A stretch of 50,835 nucleotides of DNA from Bacteroidetes bacterium QS_3_64_15 (GTDB lineage: Bacteria; Bacteroidota; Rhodothermia; Rhodothermales; Salinibacteraceae), in assembly GCA_003022565.1 (NCBI GenBank), contig PXTN01000007.1:1-50835 (forward strand). Direction: 5' to 3'. Of this stretch, positions 42,739-50,835 are shown one piece after another. How positions within the stretch are numbered: the stretch's first letter is position 1; each line of letters starts with the position of its first letter. Both the position numbers and the translations under genes were made by a program. The notes under the pieces are model-generated. The model saw only the letters and a program-made list of their open reading frames with translations, had not been told where the DNA came from and searched no databases.

Positions 42739-45700
42739 CTATTCGTTCCTCGCCTCAAGGAGCGCCTCCACGGCGCGGCGGAGCTGCGGGTCCTCGCCGT
42801 CCGCCTTGATGCCCGGCGGGTTTTCCACCTGAATGTCGGGACGGGCCGGACCGTGCTCCATGTTCTCGTCGGTCTGATGGACGTACCAGGCCCGGAACGG
42901 CATGCGCACGTACGACCCGTCGACGAGCCCGGCGCCGCCCGTCGAGATGACGGCGCCAAAAGTGGGCTGACCCACGAGCGGGCCGTGGTCCAGGTTCTTG
43001 AAGGCGTGCGAGAAGATCTCAGCGTTGGAGTAGCTGTTTTCGTTGGCCAGGGTGGCCGCCGGCTTTGTCCATGCCGCATACGGCAGGCGCTCGCCGAACG
43101 GATAGTGGTCCTGGTACTCCTCGTGGTTCTGCTGAAGGTCGTCGGTGGCGCCGCGCGGCACGGTGTAGGCGTGGCGACGCACGTTGAGCACGGTCATCAG
43201 GTAATCGGTCGTCCAGCCGCCGCCGTTGTAGCGCACGTCGATGATAAGGCCCTCCTTGCCGTGGCCGCTGGCGTAGAGTTCGCGCTCAAAGTGCTCGAAG
43301 CTCTCCCAGTTCATGCCCTCGACGTGCACGTAACCGAGACGCCCGTCGGAGTACTCTTCCACCAGCGCCCTGCGCTCCTCCACCCACTCGCGGTAGAGTT
43401 CATCGCTGAGACTGTCAGTGGGACGGATGCGGACGGTCCGTTCCTCGCCCTCCGGGTCCGTGACGTCCAGGAGGATCTTCTCGTTGACGGTGCCCTCCAG
43501 CAACTGGTAGAAGTTCGGCGCGTCGGCCACCGACCGGCCGTTCACGGCGGTGATGATGTCCCCTTCGCGGAGCGTACTGGCCTCCCGGTCGGCTGGGGAG
43601 CGGGGCACGACCCGCTGCACCTCGACGCCGTCCTCAACTGGATCGAGCTCTACCCCGAGCAGACCAGTGCGCTCGTTTTGCGTCTCGGCCCGGTCGCCGC
43701 CGTAGTAGCCCATGTGACTGGCGTTCAGCTCGCCGAGCATAAGATTTACAACGTCCTGGAAGTCCTGGGTGGTCGACGCGTCCATGGCGTGCGGACGGTA
43801 CTCGTCAAGGAGGGCCTGCCAGTCCTCACCGTGAAAGTTGGGGTCATAGAAGCCCTGCCCCAGCGCCCGGCCGACCTCCGCGAAGATTTGGGTGCGCTCC
43901 GTTTCGTGGTCCACCGTCATGGACGCGGAAAAGGAGAGCTGCTCCAGCTCATTGTTGCTGGTGGGCACGCGGGCCAACTGGCCGCCGGAATGCGTGAACG
44001 TAATCTGAGAGTGGTCGGGCGTGAGTCGCACGTTGCTCGGGCTCACGTCTTCCTCTGTGACGCGCGTCTGTTCGGAGCCGTCCCACTGGATGTGGTACAG
44101 GTCGACCTCCGAGTCGTAGTCGGCCGGACCGGCATCCTGCCCGCCCACGAAGTAGAAAGTGTCTCCGTCGTCGGCGATCACAGGATCATCTTCGCCGCCG
44201 GGCAGGGCCGTCACGCGTTCCAGTCGGTCGTGGATGTTGTCGAGGTCAATCTTAACGGTCGGGGTCTTCTCGTCGTCCTCAGCGTCCTCCTCTTCGTCCT
44301 CGGCGTCCTCCTCTTCGTCTTCGATCGCCTCCCAGTCGCGCTCCGTCTTCTCCCAGTCCTCTTCCTGAAGCCACGCGAACCAGATGTCGTCGTCGTTGCC
44401 ACTGCGATCGGAGGTGAAGGCGAGCTTCGAGCCGTCCGGGCTCCATACCGGGTCCGTGTCGCTCTTGGGGTGCTGGCTCACGTTGACCGGTCCTGTTTCG
44501 CCGTCGGCGGCGTGGATGAAGATATCGTCGTTGAAGTTGAGGTCGTTCTGGCTGTAGGCGAGCCATTCACTGTCGGGGCTCCAGGCGACATCGGTCGGGG
44601 CATTCCAGCCCTCGACCAGCACGGTTTCCTCCTCGAATGTCCCGTCCGAGACGGCAGCCGTGATGAGCTGCCCCTCGCCGTAACTCGTCATCGCCCCCCG
44701 GCGGAGGGCCACGTGGTCGTAGTCGGGGGCCATCTCCAGCACGCGCTCGTCTTCGGGCGTATCCGTGAGGCGCTCGATGCGGTGCTTCAGGGCCGTGTAC
44801 AGATCGCCGGGATGCTCGGGGTCGGCCGACTCAAGCCGATACAGGTCGTATTGGTTGCCGTTGCGGTCCGATGAGAAGACGAGCGTTGAGTCGTTCATCC
44901 ACGCCACGCTGCGGTCCCGGTACGCGTGCTCGGTGAGGCGGGTCGTGCGGGGCTCGTCCGCTTCGTTCTGCATGAGGAAGAGCTCGCCGCGGAGCACGAG
45001 CGCGACCTGCTCGCCGCTGGGGGACACCGCGTAGTCGCGGAGGCCGTCGCTCATCTCCATCTGTTCGGTGGGGTCGAACCGGTAGTCGGCCGGGGCGGAC
45101 ACGTCGAGCGGGCGCGGCTCGCCCCCATTCTCCATGACGTAGACGTCGGTCTGTCGCTCAAACGCCACCACGCTCCCGTCGGTACTGGCACTGAGGGCCC
45201 GCACGCCGTCCTCGTCGAACGACGTGACGGCCTCGGGCGCCCCGTCGGCCGCGCCCTGATCGGTGACGCTGAGCCGGTGCACGTTGTAGGTGCCGCTCTG
45301 CTCGCTGATGTAGTGCAGCGTACGGGGACCCGTCCATACCGGATTGTGGTCGTTTCCCGCGTAGGTCGTGAGTTGCGTGTACGTGTCGCGTTCTGTGTCG
45401 TACACCCAGAGATTGCGGTCGGCGGGGCCTTCGTAGCCTTTCTTCTCGGTGCCGTTGTATCCGCGCTCGAAGGCGACGAGACGCCCATCGGGCGACATGC
45501 GGGGGGCGCTGCCCACGGCATCGAGGAGGCGATCCGGGGTGCCGCCGTCGGCGTCCACCGTATGGATTTCGTCGGTCCACTCGGCCTGGGCGTAGGTGCG
45601 ATCCGTGGTGAAGAGGAGGTGGTCGTTGGGCGTCCAGCCGCTGAGGGCATCGCCCGTAGAATGGTATGTGAGGCGCTCGGGCGTGCTGCCGGCGGTATCC

Positions 45701-45984
45701 ATCACGTAAAGGTCGTCGTTGCCGTATCGATCGCTGGTGAATGCAATCCGATCGCCCTCGGGGCCCCAGCGGGGCTGCCCCTCGTAGGCCTCGTGGATCG
45801 TGAGCCGCTCGGGCGTGCCGCCGTCGGTGGAGACGGTCCAGAGGTCACCCTGATAAGAGAAGGCGATCCGATTCCCCTCCGGATGGACGGCGGGATGGCG
45901 CATGAACGGATCGGCCTCCTGGGCGGCAGTCGGCGCGACGAAGAGGGCAGAGAGGAGAAAAGCGGAGAAAAGGTGGGTGTGCAT
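42739..45984 (-). CDS. exported tricorn-like protease (S41 family)
   Basis: A 1081-aa protein with a Sec signal (MHTHLFSAFLLSALFVAPTAA). The N-terminal half is a WD40/PD40-type beta-propeller with many blades (HPEGNRIAFSYQGDLW, WGPEGDRIAFTSDRYGNDDL, WSPDGSKLAFTSDRSGNDDD). A strikingly acidic Glu/Asp run lies at about 546-575. A PDZ domain (about 775-850, VVPRSPADREASTLREGDII) precedes an S41 protease domain with VRYNGGGWTTDYL and the Ser-bearing YSNAEIFSHAF near residue 983. Tricorn homologues degrade oligopeptides; the signal peptide places this one in the envelope. The acidic run is a typical halophilic adaptation. Confidence 0.92.
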   Translation of the reverse strand: MHTHLFSAFLLSALFVAPTAAQEADPFMRHPAVHPEGNRIAFSYQGDLWTVSTDGGTPERLTIHEAYEGQPRWGPEGDRIAFTSDRYGNDDLYVMDTAGSTPERLTYHSTGDALSGWTPNDHLLFTTDRTYAQAEWTDEIHTVDADGGTPDRLLDAVGSAPRMSPDGRLVAFERGYNGTEKKGYEGPADRNLWVYDTERDTYTQLTTYAGNDHNPVWTGPRTLHYISEQSGTYNVHRLSVTDQGAADGAPEAVTSFDEDGVRALSASTDGSVVAFERQTDVYVMENGGEPRPLDVSAPADYRFDPTEQMEMSDGLRDYAVSPSGEQVALVLRGELFLMQNEADEPRTTRLTEHAYRDRSVAWMNDSTLVFSSDRNGNQYDLYRLESADPEHPGDLYTALKHRIERLTDTPEDERVLEMAPDYDHVALRRGAMTSYGEGQLITAAVSDGTFEEETVLVEGWNAPTDVAWSPDSEWLAYSQNDLNFNDDIFIHAADGETGPVNVSQHPKSDTDPVWSPDGSKLAFTSDRSGNDDDIWFAWLQEEDWEKTERDWEAIEDEEEDAEDEEEDAEDDEKTPTVKIDLDNIHDRLERVTALPGGEDDPVIADDGDTFYFVGGQDAGPADYDSEVDLYHIQWDGSEQTRVTEEDVSPSNVRLTPDHSQITFTHSGGQLARVPTSNNELEQLSFSASMTVDHETERTQIFAEVGRALGQGFYDPNFHGEDWQALLDEYRPHAMDASTTQDFQDVVNLMLGELNASHMGYYGGDRAETQNERTGLLGVELDPVEDGVEVQRVVPRSPADREASTLREGDIITAVNGRSVADAPNFYQLLEGTVNEKILLDVTDPEGEERTVRIRPTDSLSDELYREWVEERRALVEEYSDGRLGYVHVEGMNWESFEHFERELYASGHGKEGLIIDVRYNGGGWTTDYLMTVLNVRRHAYTVPRGATDDLQQNHEEYQDHYPFGERLPYAAWTKPAATLANENSYSNAEIFSHAFKNLDHGPLVGQPTFGAVISTGGAGLVDGSYVRMPFRAWYVHQTDENMEHGPARPDIQVENPPGIKADGEDPQLRRAVEALLEARNE

Positions 45985-46327
45985 GGAGGAAAAAAACTCA
46001 TTCGACGTAGCGCAGCCTTCTCCTACTTGGCAAAGAGCCTCGGGTTGCGGGACGCTGATGGGCGCTGTAGCAGTCGCGTGCTGGCTTCCAGCGTTTCGGG
46101 CGGCGACTAGGCCGGTCTCGACCAGCGGCCCGAGCTCGCGTGGAGGGGGCGGGTACGGAGGGAAAGGGAAGAAAGAACGCCCGGTGCAGGGCCGTGCGCC
46201 CCGGGGCAGTTCCGGAGTACGAAGCGGTCGGGATCAGGTAGGCCTATTGAAAACTGCTCGCTCCAGGCGCCCTGCTTAGGAAAAGCGGTTCTACGCGTCT
46301 CAGGGCCGTTACAGTTGTCAACAAACG
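45985..46327. other. divergent intergenic region between tricorn-like and zinc-ribbon genes
   Basis: 343 bp between two divergent starts. I see no gene, no clear promoter box and no ordered repeat in it. Confidence 0.4.
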
Positions 46328-46690
46328 ATGACCAAAAGCGCTTCGGACGTACGATCGGCGGATCCGAGGGAGGGACTGGGGGTTGGACCTCCCGACCGCG
46401 CGGCGGACCACGTGCGCCGTCGCCTTCAAATCACCATCCAGCTGCTTACGCGCATGCTCGCTCAACTTTCTGAATGGATCGCATCCACGTTCCACGGGGC
46501 GGTTGCGCTCACCGGTCCGGTCGTGTTCATCCACGACGACTGTCCGCAGTGCGGCGAACGGACGCTGTGCGAGATCAGTGCTTTCCACGGGCACTACCGC
46601 TGTTTGGAGTGCGACCGCCCGATTCGCGAACGGAAAGAGCAGGTCGGGGCCTCTCCGCGGGTTGAGGACAAAGACCTCGTCGCCGCATAG
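46328..46690 (+). CDS. small zinc-ribbon protein, hypothetical
   Basis: A 120-aa protein with a basic/amphipathic middle (VRRRLQITIQLLTRMLAQLSEW) and a C-terminal four-cysteine zinc ribbon, CPQCGERTLC … YRCLECDRPI. The two CxxC pairs are 21 residues apart, measured from first Cys to first Cys, typical for a treble-clef or ribbon. I recognise no named family. ATG at 46328 is the only reasonable start. It is convergent with rho, 167 bp between stops. Confidence 0.6.
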   Translation: MTKSASDVRSADPREGLGVGPPDRAADHVRRRLQITIQLLTRMLAQLSEWIASTFHGAVALTGPVVFIHDDCPQCGERTLCEISAFHGHYRCLECDRPIRERKEQVGASPRVEDKDLVAA

Positions 46691-46857
46691 CCCCCGACCT
46701 ACGGGTCTCAATGCAAATCGCCCGCCTCCGCGCTGGGATCGATCAGCACAGAGGGGGGCAGTTCTGTTGGGGCGGGTCCAGGGAGCCGTGAAGGAACGAG
46801 GCGAGCGGACTACATGAGCCCAGTGCGGATCGTACGTCTCGACGCAGAGTCAGCCCC

Positions 46858-48294
<1,437 letters not shown>

Positions 48295-48942
48295 TGGGTC
48301 ACTCACAGGTAAATAGGGGCCGTCCGGAACCGATTCGGGTTACCAGGGGGTGTCCGAAACGGGAGGGGCCATTCAGGGGAGGAGAGGCGATTCGGACTCG
48401 ATGTCCCTCGAGAGCGCAATCGGCCTAGGGAAGAGACTGCTCAGGGGCACCTCTGGGAGAAAAGAGCGTCCTCAAAAGAGCGTCGTCGACGGATCGACGG
48501 CACTATTCACGATCAAAGCACGACGGTCGCAATCTGTGCAGTCAATCTTCGGGCGGAGTAGGGACGTGCCCGTCCGTTCTGCACAGGAATCCCGACCCGG
48601 TGGGGCCGGGGGTGAAACAGACTGACGGCCGGGTTTCGTCTCGTAGAGACATGCTTCGTACGAAGCGGATCTCCTGCTACGGACTACGTGAGCACTTGGT
48701 TCACAGGCAGGCCTATACTGGAAACGACGGCTCGCCGGTTTAATCTCACTTGTCGCTTCGGCCCAGAGTCACCGGCTCGGCGTTCTGCCGCCTGTCTCTG
48801 CGTGATCCGCTGTACGGGCACCGCTTTTGCATGAGACCGCTAATCTTCAAAGGGAATCGGCACATACCGTTACGACGGAGCCGTCTATCGGTCTTATCTA
48901 TTCCACACCTGTTACACCCACTCTGCCGTTCCTGCGCTGCCC
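48295..48942. other. divergent region between rho and recJ
   Basis: 648 bp without a convincing gene (open frames are Arg/Ser-rich). Adjacent dyads lie at 48638-48666. No promoter boxes could be assigned with confidence, though the region must drive both rho and recJ. Confidence 0.5.
48638..48666. repeat. adjacent hairpin and perfect palindrome
   Basis: GTCTC-gta-GAGAC (48638-48650) is followed after 2 nt by the perfect 14-bp palindrome GCTTCGTACGAAGC (48653-48666), 345 bp from the rho start and 277 bp from the recJ start. It could be a regulator site. Confidence 0.45.
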
Positions 48943-50614
48943 ATGGGTTACCGATGGCTTCACCGCTCGCTCGATGACCCGGACGTTGTGCCCCGCTTGC
49001 AGCGTGCGCTCAACGACCTGGATTTGCCCCTCGCTCGGGCCCTGGCCCTGCGGGGCATCACAACGTTCGAAGAGGCGAAGCATTTCTTCCGGGCCGACCG
49101 ATCGGCCTTGCACAATCCCGAAGGCATTCGGAACATGGCAACGGCCGCCGCTCGCCTGTCCGACGCCATCGAGCGCGGAGAACGGGTTCTCGTGTACGGC
49201 GACTACGACGTGGACGGGACGACGGCCGCGGCCCTCCTCACCGACTTTTTGCGATCCCGAGGCATCGACACCTCGTTCTTCATCCCAGACCGGTACGAGG
49301 ACGGCTACGGCCTCTGCCGCCGCGGCCTCGACGCCGCCGCGGAGCGGGACGCCTCGCTGGTCGTGGCGCTCGACTGTGGCATCGCGGGGCACGAGGAGGC
49401 GGCCTATGCCCAGGAGCAGGGACTTGACCTCATCATCGCCGACCACCATACGCCCAAGGATACCCTGCCCGAGGCGCTGGCGGTGCTCGATCCAAAGCGG
49501 ACGGACGACGACTATCCGTTCGAAGAGCTGTCCGGGTGTGGGCTCGCCTTCAAGCTCGTGCAGGCCACCCTGCTCCACCGCGACGAGGACCCCGAGGACG
49601 CGTTCGACTATCTCGATCTTCTCGCCCTCTCCACGGCCAGCGACATTGTGCCGCTCCACGGCGAGAACCGCGTGCTCATGGCGGAGGGACTCCAGGCGTT
49701 GCAGAACAGCATGCGGCCGGGCATCCGGGCCCTGTCTGAGGCCGCCGACCTCGACCTTCAGAATGTCACCTCGACCGGCAACATCGTCTTCACCCTTGGG
49801 CCGCGCATTAACGCCGCGGGGCGCATGGACCACGCGTCCTCGGCGGTCGAGCTCCTGCAGGCCTCGAACTTCGAGGAGGCGGAGCCGCTTGCCGCCGAGC
49901 TTGAGAAGCTGAACCGCGAGCGGCGTCGCATCGATAATGAAATCGAGGAGGAGGCCATCGAGCGGGCCGAGCGGCAAATTACGGCCCGCAGCCCCCATGC
50001 GCTGATGCTCTATGATCCGGACTGGCACCTCGGCGTCATCGGCATCGTGGCCAGCAGCATCGTCGAGCGTTTCCACAAGCCCACCATCCTGCTTACCCAC
50101 AACGGCGATGAGGTCAAAGGATCAGCCCGCTCCATCGAAGGCATCAACATCTACGAGGCGCTCGCGGACTGTGGGGACCTGCTCACGCAGTTCGGGGGGC
50201 ACGACCACGCAGCGGGAATGTCTGCTGACGCCGTCCATCAAGGTCGACGCGCCGGTAGACCTCGACACCATCGGCTCGGTGGAGGATCGCTTCTGGGCGG
50301 TGCTCAAGCAGTTTGAGCCCTTCGGGCCTTCCAATCCGACGCCGGTCTTTCACGCCGAGGACCTAGACGTGGTCTCCGCCCGCACCGTGGGGAGCGACGA
50401 CAGCCATCTCAAGTTCGAGGTGCGGCAGCAGGACTCGTCGACCGGCGATACCTTCGACGCCATTGGCTTCGGGATGGGGGAGAAGCTCTCCGTGCTCCGG
50501 GAGAGTCAGAAAACTGGGACGCCCGTGGAGCTTCTCTTCTCGCTGGAGGAGAACACGTGGAACGGGAGGACGAACCTGCAGCTAAAAGCCCGAGACGTAC
50601 GGTTGGAAGGTTGA
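48943..50614 (+). pseudogene. recJ: single-stranded-DNA-specific exonuclease RecJ, disrupted by deletion and frameshift
   Basis: The first frame (48943 to about 50220) encodes a normal RecJ catalytic core: VLVYGDYDVDGTTAAALL, VVALDCGIAG, LIIADHHTP, LGPRINAAGRMDHASSAVELL and the DHHA1 block GSARSIEG … LLTQFGGHDHAAGM. Directly after GGHDHAAGM the RecJ sequence jumps to the next frame (from 50222), LLTPSIKVDAPVDLD … FEPFGPSNPTPVF … LQLKARDVRLEG, ending at 50614. About 27 residues normally between these blocks are missing, so bases were lost with a frame change; the first frame would run on to 50316 with foreign sequence. RecJ acts 5'-3' on ssDNA in recombination and mismatch repair. Either a real lesion or a sequence error. 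Confidence 0.88.
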
Positions 50615-50648
50615 AGGTTGAAAGGTTGAAGGTTAGCAGATTGGAAGA
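50601..50648. repeat. 7-8-nt array at the end of recJ
   Basis: GGTTGGAA, GGTTGAA, GGTTGAAA, GGTTGAA follow one another from 50601, then looser units (TTGGAAGA). The first units encode the last residues and the stop codon of the RecJ reading frame (RLEG-stop). Confidence 0.7.
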
Positions 50649-50654
50649 TTGGGG

Positions 50655-50835
50655 TCAAAGAGATTGCAGGAAGGAGGTGATGCGGTGCTCTGACCAGTAC
50701 GTGCCCGCGTCGTTGAACGAGACGAAGCCGCCGTGGCCGCCGCTTTCGGGCACTTCCAGCGTCAAGCGGGCGTGATTTCGGGCGATTGAGTAGGGGTAGC
50801 ACGTGGGCGGGAGGAACGGGTCATTAGCTGCGTTG
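50655..50835 (-). CDS. YheT-like alpha/beta hydrolase, C-terminal part
   Basis: The last 59 residues of a protein that runs off the window. They read NAANDPFLPPTCYPYSIARN, then a segment with the catalytic His, VPESGGHGGFVSFN, then TYWSEHRITSFLQSL. NAxxDPFLPP and GGHxGF followed by YWxE are the signature C-terminal blocks of the YheT/UPF0017 hydrolase family (esterase-like, substrate unknown). The stop lies at 50655-50657. The N-terminal part, including the nucleophile Ser, lies beyond position 50835. Confidence 0.85.
   Translation of the reverse strand, partial: NAANDPFLPPTCYPYSIARNHARLTLEVPESGGHGGFVSFNDAGTYWSEHRITSFLQSL

Noticed and set aside
48350-48625. 91-codon open frame upstream of rho
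   Set aside because: Low-complexity Ser/Arg/Gly composition and position in the divergent control region argue against a gene.

Overview
The window looks like chromosomal DNA from an extremely halophilic or halotolerant member of the Rhodothermota (Salinibacter-like). This is inferred from high GC, strongly acidic soluble proteins, Bacteroidota-type enzymes (GH97 alpha-glucosidase, tricorn-like protease, DUF6807/ThuA, exported Gfo/Idh/MocA enzymes), weak or absent Shine-Dalgarno sequences and one perfect TAnnTTTG -7 box. No rRNA, tRNA, insertion sequence, prophage or CRISPR array was recognised.

Layout. 1-12.2 kb (minus strand): a small hypothetical gene, a double-Usp stress protein, a Lon-family AAA protease, a SulP anion transporter, shikimate dehydrogenase, and two tandem APC-type permeases whose C-termini carry different regulatory modules (PTS-EIIA-like plus RCK_C in one, two Usp domains in the other). 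12.7-25.4 kb: two large divergent paralogous lipoproteins (sugar-dehydrogenase-like propeller, HEAT repeats, C-terminal cytochrome c), then a minus-strand trio of a lipoprotein Gfo/Idh/MocA enzyme, a Tat-exported Gfo/Idh/MocA enzyme and an exported DUF6807-ThuA fusion. I read this as an envelope-located sugar oxidation module with its own haem proteins. It is the best candidate for an incompletely described system here. 26-34.2 kb: CPA1-type antiporter with an RCK-like tail, glutamate dehydrogenase, a secreted lipocalin-like protein, a LOG-family protein and a GH97 glucosidase.

34.2-50.8 kb: many short or single genes: a degenerate histidine-kinase-like membrane protein, GIY-YIG protein, stand-alone RAM domain, M14 carboxypeptidase, PHA-granule-type protein, DinB-like protein, the C-terminal remnant of a type ISP restriction-modification enzyme, DUF2459 protein, OmpA-like lipoprotein, HAD hydrolase, tricorn-like protease, zinc-ribbon protein, rho, a recJ that is broken by a deletion with frameshift, and the C-terminus of a YheT-like hydrolase.

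The most unusual non-coding signal is a dispersed class of short intergenic arrays with 7- or 8-nt period. At least thirteen loci are seen. Each has its own degenerate unit, several are built as two inverted arms, and they often abut or overlap start or stop codons. One of them embeds a Bacteroidota-type promoter. Two conserved enzymes (GdhA and RecJ) each lack about 27-30 residues at one point; in recJ the frame is also lost.
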